Source: JABMNT01 sp048262255
Lineage (GTDB): Bacteria > Pseudomonadota > Alphaproteobacteria > Rhodospirillales > Casp-alpha2
NCBI GenBank assembly: GCA_048262255.1
Contig: JBLXFH010000001.1
Coordinates: 1 to 64,000, forward strand
Reading direction: 5' to 3'
Length of the DNA stretch: 64,000 nucleotides
Shown: positions 26,966-35,094 of the stretch, one piece after another
Layout of the letters: each line of letters opens with the position of its first letter
How positions within the stretch are numbered: the first letter of the stretch is position 1
Notes under the pieces: generated by a model
Database searches by the model: none
Seen by the model: the letters and a program-made list of their open reading frames with translations, nothing else
What the model was told of the DNA's origin: nothing
Translations under genes and position numbers: made by a program

Positions 26966-27685
26966 TTAAACACCCAGCTTTTGCGCCACCTCTTCAATGC
27001 TCGTGGCAATAATCTCCCAGTCCTGCTCGGCTCCCAGATCCCGGGTTTTGTTGGGGCCGTCCTCGAGCGGTCGGTCCACATAAGCCGTCTGCATGCCGAA
27101 TTTACGCCCCCGCGACAGATCATAATTGTGCGCCGCGCAGAGCATCACCGATTCAGGCTCACCGCCTAACAGATCAATCGCACCCAGATAACATTCCTTG
27201 GCCGGCTTGAAGGCCCGGAACACATCGGAACACAGGATGGCATCCCACGGAATACCGGCGTTTTTCGCCATATTGAGCAATAATCCAAAGCTGCCATTGG
27301 AAAAGGTGGAAACGATAAACCCGCTTTTAAGACGGGTTATGCCCGGTACCGAATCGGGCCATGGAGTCAAGCGGTGCCAGGCCTTGTTCAATTCAACTCG
27401 CGCCGCTTCATCCAGATCGCTGAGGCCAAAATCGGGAATAATATCCTCCAGTCGTTCGCGGTGCAGAACATCATTGGTCGTCCAGGGGCGCGTGCCATCG
27501 CGCACTTCCTTCATTTTGGGGTGATACCCGGCCCGCCAGGCATCAGCGAAAGCCTCTCCATCGAAATCTGTCTGGCCGATTGAGGCCGCTGCCGAACGCC
27601 CTTCTTCCGCAATTGATGATCGCCAATCAACAACGGTGCCATAGGTATCGAAAATCACCGCTTTCACAGCATCTTTTTTGAGCAT
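26966..27685 (-). CDS. Haloacid dehalogenase type II-like hydrolase
   Basis: The 239-residue HAD protein has the nucleophile motif VIFDTYGTVVDW (Asp13), motif II in STFSNGS, the lysine in FRAFKPAKECY, and MLCAAHNYDLSRGRKFGM at motif IV. These match type II (S)-2-haloacid dehalogenases, which hydrolyse C-halogen bonds through an aspartyl ester. Some relatives are simply phosphatases, so the substrate is uncertain. GGAGG precedes the ATG. It converges on the GFA gene with 12 bp between stops. Confidence 0.85.
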   Translation of the reverse strand: MLKKDAVKAVIFDTYGTVVDWRSSIAEEGRSAAASIGQTDFDGEAFADAWRAGYHPKMKEVRDGTRPWTTNDVLHRERLEDIIPDFGLSDLDEAARVELNKAWHRLTPWPDSVPGITRLKSGFIVSTFSNGSFGLLLNMAKNAGIPWDAILCSDVFRAFKPAKECYLGAIDLLGGEPESVMLCAAHNYDLSRGRKFGMQTAYVDRPLEDGPNKTRDLGAEQDWEIIATSIEEVAQKLGV

Positions 27686-27783
27686 TTGTTCCTCCCCGGA
27701 TAAGCGTTACGCCATTGGCGAAGACCATATCGGGGTGCAGACGCCCGGGCAACAGAAAGGGCGCGTCTCGTTCTTCAATGCCG

Positions 27784-28701
27784 TCAGGCAGCGGTTGAGC
27801 GTTCCCAAGGGGGAATGGGGCGGAACTGCTCCGTCAGATAATCGATAAACACCCGAACTTTCGGCGACAGGTTGCGACGGCTTGGGTAAAGGGCGAAAAT
27901 ATTTGATTCATCCTCTCCGCATTCCGGTAACAAATGCACCAGTCGGCCCGACTGGATATCGGGCGCCACCAGATAGGTCGACAAACGGGCAATACCCAGT
28001 CCGGCCAGAGTAGCATGATAAATGGCGTCGGCGCTATTGGCCTTGAAATTGCCCATGGCGTGAAACGTTTTTTCCGTCTGATCGACGTCAAAATGCCAGT
28101 CGTTCCAATGTTCCACCGTTGAAACCCTGAGGCAATTGTGCCCCGCTAGGTCTTCCAGCTTCAAAGGCGCACCATGCGCCGCTAAATACGACGGAGCGGC
28201 ACAGACAAGGCGGTGATTGCGGGCCAGCTTGCAGGCGACAACGGATGTATCTTCAATCTGTTCGGTGAAACGAATGGCCACATCATAATCGGATTCGGTC
28301 AGGTCAATCCCGCGGTCCGTCAATTCGAGGACAACCTCCAGATCGGGATGCCGCTCCAGAAATCCCGAGAGTATAGGAAGCAATTGCGCTTTGCCAAAGG
28401 CGACGGTCGCCGCAATTCGCAATGTGCCCTGCGGCCTAGCGCTTAATGAAACCGCAAATTCTTCCGCCTCGCTTACTTCAGAGGCAATTTCGGCGCAGCG
28501 ATCATAAAAGGAACTGCCTTCTTCCGTCAGTGAAATGCTGCGGGTAGACCGGTTGAGCAGCCGAATCCCGAGGCGGTCTTCCAGATAGCCAATCTGCTTG
28601 CTGACCGCCGAAGGCGACAATCCCAGCGACCGTGAGGTTGCCGAAAAACTTCCATGATTGACCACGTTGGCGAACAGAATCATCTGTTGGGCAATATCCA
28701 C
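27784..28701 (-). CDS. LysR-family transcriptional regulator
   Basis: The 305-residue protein has a standard LysR winged helix (residues 1-65: GSFSATSRSLGLSPSAVSKQ, then LEDRLGIRLLNRSTRS) and an effector-binding domain with GTLRIAATVAFGKAQL. The start is GTG at 28701, with CGGAG about 11 bp upstream. It is divergent from the overlapping three-gene operon at 28852-29870. The 150-bp shared region contains a nested inverted repeat, so that operon is the likely target. Effector unknown. Confidence 0.9.
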   Translation of the reverse strand: MDIAQQMILFANVVNHGSFSATSRSLGLSPSAVSKQIGYLEDRLGIRLLNRSTRSISLTEEGSSFYDRCAEIASEVSEAEEFAVSLSARPQGTLRIAATVAFGKAQLLPILSGFLERHPDLEVVLELTDRGIDLTESDYDVAIRFTEQIEDTSVVACKLARNHRLVCAAPSYLAAHGAPLKLEDLAGHNCLRVSTVEHWNDWHFDVDQTEKTFHAMGNFKANSADAIYHATLAGLGIARLSTYLVAPDIQSGRLVHLLPECGEDESNIFALYPSRRNLSPKVRVFIDYLTEQFRPIPPWERSTAA

Positions 28702-28782
28702 GTGCTTATCGACTCCGTCTGTTCCTACAGGTCAAAAGGGCTATGACCTGTTTCCCGATTATCAAACCATAATAATCCATAT

Positions 28783-28823
28783 AATTTTGCATTGCAGCAT
28801 AAATGTTGCAGTGAAGCAAAATT
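28783..28823. promoter_or_regulatory. Nested inverted repeat, candidate LysR operator
   Basis: AATTTTGC (28783-28790) and GCAAAATT (28816-28823) form a perfect 8-bp outer inverted repeat. Inside it, GCAGCAT-AA-ATGTTGC forms a near-perfect palindrome with one wobble pair. It lies between the LysR GTG start and the ribosome-binding site of the 81-residue gene, where a LysR operator is expected. Confidence 0.45.
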
Positions 28824-28851
28824 CATATCGCACTTGCAAAGGAACGAACCC

Positions 28852-29097
28852 ATGACCGCCCCGAAAAAAGCCATTGAATTTACCCAACCAACTCAGGATG
28901 AGATTGATTTTTATATAAAGGAAGGTCTCAAAATGCGCAGCGACATGTTTCATTACACTGCCGTTTCCTGCGCTGCTTTCTTTCGCAAATGCCTTGTTCA
29001 GTTTGTAAATGGCGTCAACCACGGCATTCACCGCACAGGTGAAATCATGCATGGCACACCCAAAGCCACACCAACATCGGGATTGATTCATGACTGA
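28852..29097 (+). CDS. Unrecognised 81-residue protein, first of an overlapping operon
   Basis: I do not recognise this family with confidence. The protein begins MTAPKKAIEFTQPTQDEIDFY and has one helix-forming region, EGLKMRSDMFHYTAVSCAAFFRKCLVQF split around residues 24-50. It ends with a short Gly/His/Thr-rich tail. The Met-Arg-Ser-(Asp/Glu) start of the helix is reminiscent of small alphaproteobacterial proteins related to DUF1127-type peptides, but that is only a resemblance. AAAGGAA lies 8 bp before the ATG, strong evidence of translation. Its stop overlaps the next gene's start by 8 bp. Confidence 0.65.
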   Translation: MTAPKKAIEFTQPTQDEIDFYIKEGLKMRSDMFHYTAVSCAAFFRKCLVQFVNGVNHGIHRTGEIMHGTPKATPTSGLIHD

Positions 29098-29293
29098 TAC
29101 CATACACCCCCGCCCCTATATCGAGATGCATCCGGCGATTGCCCGCAGCCTCGATTCGATTGGAACGTTCTTCGACACTCTCAGATGGGCTGTCTGTTTT
29201 TCGCGGCTTTGTCAGGAAGAACTGCTTATCAACGGCCAAATCTCACCACAGGCCATGGAGCGGATAAACCGCGAGATCAATGGTGAACCCTAA
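29090..29293 (+). CDS. Unrecognised 67-residue protein, second of the operon
   Basis: This small protein (MTDTIHPRPYIEMHPAIARS at the start) is helical, with two cysteines in WAVCFSRLCQEELL, and has no family I recognise. Its start overlaps the previous stop by 8 bp and its end overlaps the acetyltransferase start by 14 bp. That tight nesting, conserved reading direction and plausible codon use argue that it is real. It may act with either neighbour. No signal peptide or clear membrane segment is seen. Confidence 0.6.
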   Translation: MTDTIHPRPYIEMHPAIARSLDSIGTFFDTLRWAVCFSRLCQEELLINGQISPQAMERINREINGEP

Positions 29294-29870
29294 GCAGCGG
29301 ACGCCTGAAGAGCTTGCCGGCAACCTGGAGACAACGCCTTCTCCAGTTTACCGCAAGCTCTGGCCGCCGGAAATCCACCTGTTGCGGGACCACCTACGCC
29401 GGCTTAGCCCGGAAAGCCGGCGCACACGATTTGGCACCCCTGTTAACGACCCTTTCATTGACACCTACTGCCAAAACATAACCGGCTCCAATACCATTGT
29501 TTATGGATGTCTGATTTCAGGTCGACTGCGGGCCAGTTCCGAACTCCATATGCTGTCCTACAACTGGCCGCTCAGCGCCGAGCTTGCCTTCAGTGTGGAG
29601 GATGACTGGCAGGGCATGGGACATGCAACGCATCTGATGGAAAACGTCCTGCTGGCAGCACGCAATCGCAACATCAGCAGGCTTTATATGCTTTGTATGA
29701 GTGAAAACAGCCGGATGCGGCATATTGCCGAAAAACATCACGGCGTCATGACGATTTGCGCCAACCAGATCGAATGCCGTCTTGATTCATCAAGCCCCGA
29801 TCTGATCTCCCTGTTTAGCGAATGGTTCAACGATACGGCAGACTTTATGACCTATACGCCTGCGGCGTAA
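29280..29870 (+). CDS. GNAT-family N-acetyltransferase
   Basis: The 196-residue protein has the GNAT acetyl-CoA core: strand LSAELAFSVEDDWQGMGHAT, in which QGMGHA is the pyrophosphate-binding loop, and ISRLYMLCMSENSRMRHIAEKH as the following strand-helix. The N-terminus (LWPPEIHLLRDHLRRLSPES and RRTRFGTPVNDPFI) matches acetyltransferase domains in Pat-like proteins that start with LSP-type helices. Substrate unknown. Its ATG overlaps the preceding small gene by 14 bp. luxP starts 210 bp downstream with its own predicted promoter. Confidence 0.82.
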   Translation: MVNPKQRTPEELAGNLETTPSPVYRKLWPPEIHLLRDHLRRLSPESRRTRFGTPVNDPFIDTYCQNITGSNTIVYGCLISGRLRASSELHMLSYNWPLSAELAFSVEDDWQGMGHATHLMENVLLAARNRNISRLYMLCMSENSRMRHIAEKHHGVMTICANQIECRLDSSSPDLISLFSEWFNDTADFMTYTPAA

Positions 29871-29986
29871 CAATAATCCCGCCTAAAGTCCGCGCGAAGC
29901 ATCCGCCCGGAAACCTATTTTCCTCAACTGAATGTTAAATCAAAAAATTAAAACGTCTTCCGGCCTCGCCAGGATACAGATACTTT

Positions 29987-30015
29987 TTGTCTAACCGCAC
30001 CTATCAACATACAAT
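29987..30015 (+). promoter_or_regulatory. Candidate sigma70-type promoter of luxPQ
   Basis: TTGTCT (29987-29992) and TACAAT (30010-30015) are separated by 17 bp, matching four and five of six consensus positions. Initiation would fall near 30022, leaving about 58 bp of leader before the luxP ATG and its GGAGGTG ribosome-binding site. No other good match is seen in the AT-rich 29871-30079 gap. Confidence 0.5.
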
Positions 30016-30079
30016 AAGGTGTGTTTTGTAATTTCCTGTGTTATTCTCACAAAACATTATCGCGGAGGTGGACAAGCAG

Positions 30080-31201
30080 ATGGGCAGGCTCACTACATTC
30101 AAGTATCTAACACTAATTTGCACTCTCCTGTGGGTAATCCCGCTCAAGATTTCTTTTGCAGATCATGTCGCCATAAATTATTGGCTTCTTGATGAATATT
30201 TAAAGCAACATCCGGAACAACAAGCCAAATCTGTCGCTTTCGAGCGCATCGTACAAGGTCCGGCTCTCCCCCTGACAATCAAACAAACCGAGCCAGTAAA
30301 AATTGTCGTGGTATACCCTGGCATCCAGGTTTCTGATTACTGGCGACGCAGTGTTGCGTCTTTCCGGGGGCGTATGCAGGAAATTGGTATAAACTTTGAG
30401 CTCGAAGACCATTTCACAAAGCCCGGCACAGATATCCAACTGCAAAGCCGATTGATTGGCGAAGCCAGGGTAAGCGCACCTGACTATCTGGTTTTTACAC
30501 AAGATGCCTTGCGCCATCGAGGCATGATTGAACGTCTAACAGCACAAGGCCTGACGAAAGTTATTCTGCAAAACATTACGACCCCGCTGCGGGCTTTTGA
30601 TCGACAGCCGCCATTTTTCTATGTCGGTTTCGATCATGGGGTAGGTGCTAAAATTCTGGCCAACCGTTTCAAAGCAGAAAAACCACAAGGCGGGCGATTT
30701 GCGATTTTTTACGGAACGCAAGGCTATGTAAGCCAAATGCGCGGAGGTGTTTTTCTTCATGAAATAGCCAGCCAGCCAGGCATGGAACTTGTCGCCTCCT
30801 ACTATGTAAACTTTGACCGAAAACGATCTTACACGGCGGCCCTTGAACTCCTCCATAATGAGCCTGACCTGGATTTTATTTACGCCTGCTCAACGGATAT
30901 CGCGCATGGAATTATTGATGCCTTAAAAGAAACCGGACGACTGGGCAGTGTGCGGGTAAATGGCTGGGGTGGAGGCTCCTCAGAACTCTCGGCAATTCGA
31001 GCCGGAGAACTGGACTTTACTGTTATGCGGATGAATGACGACAATGGAATTGCCATGGCCGAAGCCATTCGGCTTGATATTGAAAACGAACTCTCGAACG
31101 TCCCCGCAGTCTATTCAGGTGAATTTAGACTGGTCGATAAAAACACCACTGAAGCCGATATGAAAGCCCTGGAGGCTCATGCCTTTCGATATTCAAACTA
31201 A
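30080..31201 (+). CDS. luxP: LuxP-like periplasmic autoinducer-2 binding protein
   Basis: LuxP binds the borate ester form of AI-2 in the periplasm and signals through LuxQ. This 373-residue protein has a signal peptide (1-27, cleavage after SFA) and is collinear with Vibrio LuxP: VVYPGIQVSDYW, VILQNITTP, GYVSQMRG, IYACSTDIA, VNGWGGGSSEL, TVMRMNDDNGIAMAEAI, HAFRYSN. Aligning by these blocks, all residues I recall as AI-2 contacts in V. harveyi LuxP are kept: Gln83, Ser85, Trp88, Asn165, Arg221, Thr272, Asp273, Trp296 and Arg317. Arg221 and Arg317 are the borate-neutralising arginines. The ATG has GGAGGTG 9 bp upstream. It is clearly AT-richer than neighbouring housekeeping genes and overlaps luxQ by 23 bp. 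Confidence 0.9.
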   Translation: MGRLTTFKYLTLICTLLWVIPLKISFADHVAINYWLLDEYLKQHPEQQAKSVAFERIVQGPALPLTIKQTEPVKIVVVYPGIQVSDYWRRSVASFRGRMQEIGINFELEDHFTKPGTDIQLQSRLIGEARVSAPDYLVFTQDALRHRGMIERLTAQGLTKVILQNITTPLRAFDRQPPFFYVGFDHGVGAKILANRFKAEKPQGGRFAIFYGTQGYVSQMRGGVFLHEIASQPGMELVASYYVNFDRKRSYTAALELLHNEPDLDFIYACSTDIAHGIIDALKETGRLGSVRVNGWGGGSSELSAIRAGELDFTVMRMNDDNGIAMAEAIRLDIENELSNVPAVYSGEFRLVDKNTTEADMKALEAHAFRYSN

Positions 31202-33374
31202 AACTGAGAGAACGCGTTTCGAATTCGGTTTTTCAACAATCATTGTTGCCGTTTTTCTGCTGGCCGTCACTCTTGTCTCAACACTGATATGGGCAACAAA
31301 TTATCGTACGGCCCAACAAGCGATTGATACAGATGTTTTGCGACTTTCTCAAAACAACGAGACAATAACCAATCTTATTTTTACGAACGAACTTGAAAGC
31401 GTGCGCCGCTCCCTGCAACTATTAATTCATGGCGATCATTTGGGGGATGCGATCACAGCTCAGGATAATGATACCATAACGGACCATCTGGCCGATTTTT
31501 TCTACACGCAGCCAGAAGAACTGATCGACATCCTGTTTGTACAGATGGCAGGTTCAGACCGTTATCTTGGTTTGGTTACACAAGGCTTCAACCTGGATCA
31601 AATCCAGAAAAAAGTAGCCCAGACAATTGCTTATGACATGCCCAACAAGGTTTTCATAACCGGGCCGCCGGATCGCCCTGTCTATTCTATCATAACGCGC
31701 CTTGATATTATCGGGCAACAAACCGGCAAGGTGCTTGGTCATATATATGGCGGTACAATTCTTAACGACAACATCAATCTCGCCAGAAATATTTTGGGGC
31801 CCACCGATGCGTCCGCCGTTGCCCTGTATCATGGGGCGTCTCTTATCTTCTCCTATCCCCAAACGATTTGGGACACCGTAAATAAAAGCAATCTACCCGT
31901 TACGAATCGCGTTCATAAGAACAACAATACCGCATTATTCAATGCAAGACTGGCTTTGCCGCAGGCTCAAGGGAAAGACTTCCAAATTTACAGCACGCAC
32001 CCTCTGCATGCGACGGCCGAGCTGGAACAAAATCAGCAACAAGTCCTATACCAATCTGCCCTAATTATTATCATCACTGTCGCGATTGCCGGCTGGTTGC
32101 TCAGCCGGATTTCTCTTAAGGCCTTAAGCGCCATTTCAAACTATACACGTGCTGTTGCAGGCGATCAGGAGACTCCGGTCTTCAACCCCACATCCATTCG
32201 CGAGTTTAATGAAATTGGATTTACCCTGGAATACTTTGTCCGAGCCCTGCGTGAGACAGAACTCCAGGCGCATACCATTCTGAATAACGCAACGTCGCTG
32301 ATTTTTATTAAGGATACCGATGGGCGATTTTTATTCGTAAATGACGAATACGAAAAACACATTTCCCGTCATCGGGCAGACATCCTTGGCAAGACGGTTT
32401 ATGAATGGTGCCCAAAAGAACTGGCAGATAGAATCCATACCCACGAACAGGTAATGCTGAAAACAGGAGAACCGGATCAGATTGAAATGGATGTTGATCT
32501 GAGAGACGGTAGACACACCTTACTCAACAACAAATTTCTTTTATTCAATGCAGAAGGGGAAATTAGCGGAATTTGTGGTATTGCCACCGATATTACAGAA
32601 CGTAAACAGGCTGAAATCGCGTATCAGGACGCGTCGGAAGAAGCCGAACGCGCGAATAAGGCAAAGTCCGATTTCCTTGCAATGATGAGTCATGAATTCC
32701 GGACCCCATTAAATGCGATAATCGGTTTTAGCGAGTTGATGCGCAGGGAATATTTTGGACCATTGGGTTCCAAAACCTACTCTGAATATATCAATGACAT
32801 TCACACAAGCGGAAACCATATGCTTGAGTTGGTTAACGACGTTCTGGACATCTCGACGATTGAAGCCGGAAAGCGGGCCATGACAATGGAGATGATCGTT
32901 CTTGATGATCTGTTGGAAGCGACAATTAAAAGCCTGACCCCCCTTGCCTTGGAGCGCGACGTTAAGACCTCTCTGCAAGTAGATGGTGAATTACCTACTC
33001 TCTATGCAGACAAACGTTCCATTACACAAATTCTCCTGAATGTCATATCCAATGCGATTAAGTTCACCCCTCCTAAAGGGTCTGTCTCTGTTATGGCTTT
33101 CCTCAATGAGCAGAAAATAACCATCAACGTCTGCGATACCGGCGTTGGTATCGCCCCTGAAAAATTACCGCTCATAACGGACCCCTTTGTCCAGGCAGAG
33201 TCAGATCCATATACAGCTCATGAAGGGACAGGACTTGGCCTCTCCATCGTCAAGGCGCTGGTTGCCGCACATCATGGCCAATTGAATATTGAAAGCGAAG
33301 TTGGAAAAGGAACGAATGTAACGATAGAGTTTCCTGCAAATAGAGCTCTATTACACCATATGAAACAAGGCTGA
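31179..33374 (+). CDS. luxQ: LuxQ-like sensor histidine kinase without receiver domain
   Basis: The 731-residue membrane kinase has TM1 (about 18-40) and a 250-residue periplasmic domain. That domain resembles LuxQ in TRLDIIGQQTGKVLGHIYGG and TILNDNINLARNI, which match LuxQ's last periplasmic strands. Then follow TM2 (about 292-309), a HAMP-like linker, a PAS domain (about 362-475), HisKA with phospho-His505 in MSHEFRTPLNAI, and a complete HATPase (Asn625, DTGVGIAP, GTGLGLSIV). It ends just after the ATPase domain, so the receiver domain of Vibrio LuxQ is missing. GGAGG is only 3 bp before the ATG, inside luxP. No LuxU, LuxO or luxS gene is in the window. Confidence 0.85.
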   Translation: MPFDIQTKTERTRFEFGFSTIIVAVFLLAVTLVSTLIWATNYRTAQQAIDTDVLRLSQNNETITNLIFTNELESVRRSLQLLIHGDHLGDAITAQDNDTITDHLADFFYTQPEELIDILFVQMAGSDRYLGLVTQGFNLDQIQKKVAQTIAYDMPNKVFITGPPDRPVYSIITRLDIIGQQTGKVLGHIYGGTILNDNINLARNILGPTDASAVALYHGASLIFSYPQTIWDTVNKSNLPVTNRVHKNNNTALFNARLALPQAQGKDFQIYSTHPLHATAELEQNQQQVLYQSALIIIITVAIAGWLLSRISLKALSAISNYTRAVAGDQETPVFNPTSIREFNEIGFTLEYFVRALRETELQAHTILNNATSLIFIKDTDGRFLFVNDEYEKHISRHRADILGKTVYEWCPKELADRIHTHEQVMLKTGEPDQIEMDVDLRDGRHTLLNNKFLLFNAEGEISGICGIATDITERKQAEIAYQDASEEAERANKAKSDFLAMMSHEFRTPLNAIIGFSELMRREYFGPLGSKTYSEYINDIHTSGNHMLELVNDVLDISTIEAGKRAMTMEMIVLDDLLEATIKSLTPLALERDVKTSLQVDGELPTLYADKRSITQILLNVISNAIKFTPPKGSVSVMAFLNEQKITINVCDTGVGIAPEKLPLITDPFVQAESDPYTAHEGTGLGLSIVKALVAAHHGQLNIESEVGKGTNVTIEFPANRALLHHMKQG

Positions 33375-33379
33375 CGCAG

Positions 33380-34183
33380 TTATTCTCGCTCGGCCCTGAC
33401 AACCCGCGCCAACGTCAATACATCGACACCCGATGCTCCAGCCCAAAACAGCACGCCTGCACAGGCATTTAAAGTCGCCCCCGTGGTCATCACATCATCA
33501 ATCAACAAGACCCGCTTTCCGGCAATCCGACGTGCCGCCTTTTTCGAAACAGCAAAGGCGCCTCTGACGTTTTTTGCCCGAGCTTTCGCCCGCAAGCCCG
33601 CCTGGGACTGGGTTCGCCGTTTGCGGCGGATCAGATCGGGGGCATATGACGTGCCGGAGAGCATCGCCAGATGCCGGGCCAATTCTGCCGACTGGTTGAA
33701 TTTGCGCAACAGCATCCGGGTCCAGTGCAAGGGCACCGGCGCGATCAGGTCCGCTTCGTCCAGCAATTCCTGGCCCGGACGCAACAGCCACTGGGCCATT
33801 AAAGGGGCCATATCGGTGCGGTCAGCATATTTGAAACCGAGGATGAACCCCCGGCTCATCTCCTCGTAAACCATACAGGCACGGGCCCGGTTATAGACCG
33901 GCGGCCGGCGCAGGCAGTCGCCACATTCCAGACCTTCGTTCCGCCCAAACATGGGATCGAATTCAAAGGGCCGTCCGCAGCGTTGGCATTGCGGCGCCGT
34001 TATGAAGGTGATTTTATGCCAACAATCGCCGCACAATCCCCCTGCCGCCTCGACAATTACCCCGCAAGCATAACAGCGCTGAGGCAGCAGCGCATTAACG
34101 GCTTTCGCGGTCACATTGCGAAAGAACGATCCGGGCCAATTTTCTTCATCCCGGCCATTTATAGCGGGCTCGGTCTGTGTCAT
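33380..34183 (-). CDS. comF: ComF family phosphoribosyltransferase-like protein
   Basis: The 267-residue protein has an N-terminal zinc-finger part with four cysteine pairs (CYACG, CGDCW, CQRCG, CGDCL) and a PRTase domain ending in the PRPP loop VLLIDDVMTTGATLNA. ComF/GntX proteins are linked to DNA uptake and related processes; the precise chemistry is unknown. The start at 34183 avoids overlapping the divergent methyltransferase, which begins about 20 bp away. luxQ ends 5 bp from its stop. Its usual partner grxC is 11.5 kb downstream. Confidence 0.87.
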   Translation of the reverse strand: MTQTEPAINGRDEENWPGSFFRNVTAKAVNALLPQRCYACGVIVEAAGGLCGDCWHKITFITAPQCQRCGRPFEFDPMFGRNEGLECGDCLRRPPVYNRARACMVYEEMSRGFILGFKYADRTDMAPLMAQWLLRPGQELLDEADLIAPVPLHWTRMLLRKFNQSAELARHLAMLSGTSYAPDLIRRKRRTQSQAGLRAKARAKNVRGAFAVSKKAARRIAGKRVLLIDDVMTTGATLNACAGVLFWAGASGVDVLTLARVVRAERE

Positions 34184-34204
34184 AAGTCCAGCATGTCTGA
34201 ACCG

Positions 34205-35074
34205 ATGACCATTTTCAACCGTCAGTCCGTGCGCCATCACCGTGATCGCGCCGCCCGCTCCTTTGGGGATTTCAACTTTCTGTTTGTGGAAGGGGCCGAA
34301 CGGCTGGCGGATCGATTACAAGACATCACCCGGACCTTCCCGCTGGCCCTCAATCTGGGCTGTCATGGCGGCGAACTGGCAGCGTTCCTTCCCGAACGAA
34401 GCGCCATCAAAACCCTGATCAACGCAGACCTGTCGCCAGCTATGGCGGCAGCAGCGCGCACCAACATCGGCGGCCCCGTTCTCGCCGTCGATGAAGAGTT
34501 TTTACCCTTCCGTGAACATTCTCTGGATCTGGTCATCTCGAACCTGAGCCTGCACTGGATCAACGACCTGCCCGGCGCGCTGGCGCAAATCCGCCGCGCT
34601 TTGAAGCCGGACGGGCTGTTTCTGGCCTCCATGCTGGGCGGCGAAACCCTGAATGAACTCCGCGACGCCCTGACCGAGGCGGAAGTTGAAATCGAAGGCG
34701 GCTTGAGCCCCCGCTTGTCGCCCTATGCGCAGGTCCGCGATGCGGGCAATCTGCTGGGCCGGGCCGGCTTCGCCCTGCCCGTCGCCGATACGGAAACCCT
34801 CACCGTCTCCTACGCCGATCCATTGCGGCTGATGGCGGACTTACGCGGCATGGGAGAGACCAACGCCAACGACATGCGCCGCAAATCCTTTTCCCGCCGG
34901 ACAACACTGATGCGCGCCATGGAGATTTACATGGCGAAATACGCAACCGATGAGGGCCGCCTGCCCGCCACCTTCGAAATCATCTACCTGACCGCCTGGA
35001 CGCCCCACGAAAGCCAGCAAAAGCCGCTAAGACCCGGCAGCGGCAAGGTGCCGTTTGGCGATATTTTCAACTGA
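34205..35074 (+). CDS. BioC/NDUFAF5-like SAM-dependent methyltransferase
   Basis: The 289-residue protein starts MTIFNRQSVRHHRDRAARSF, characteristic of NDUFAF5-type proteins often found opposite comF in alphaproteobacteria. It has a SAM motif (ALNLGCHGGELAAFL) and the downstream block VISNLSLHWINDLPGALAQI seen in BioC-type methyltransferases. Human NDUFAF5 hydroxylates a complex I subunit, while BioC methylates malonyl-ACP; which applies here is not clear. An alternative ATG lies four codons upstream at 34193. Confidence 0.82.
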   Translation: MTIFNRQSVRHHRDRAARSFGDFNFLFVEGAERLADRLQDITRTFPLALNLGCHGGELAAFLPERSAIKTLINADLSPAMAAAARTNIGGPVLAVDEEFLPFREHSLDLVISNLSLHWINDLPGALAQIRRALKPDGLFLASMLGGETLNELRDALTEAEVEIEGGLSPRLSPYAQVRDAGNLLGRAGFALPVADTETLTVSYADPLRLMADLRGMGETNANDMRRKSFSRRTTLMRAMEIYMAKYATDEGRLPATFEIIYLTAWTPHESQQKPLRPGSGKVPFGDIFN

Positions 35075-35094
35075 AGACAAAAAGAGTACAGAAC

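Noticed and set aside
30038..30079. Upstream GTG start for luxP
   Set aside because: It would put 14 extra residues before a normal signal peptide, while the ATG at 30080 has GGAGGTG at the right distance.
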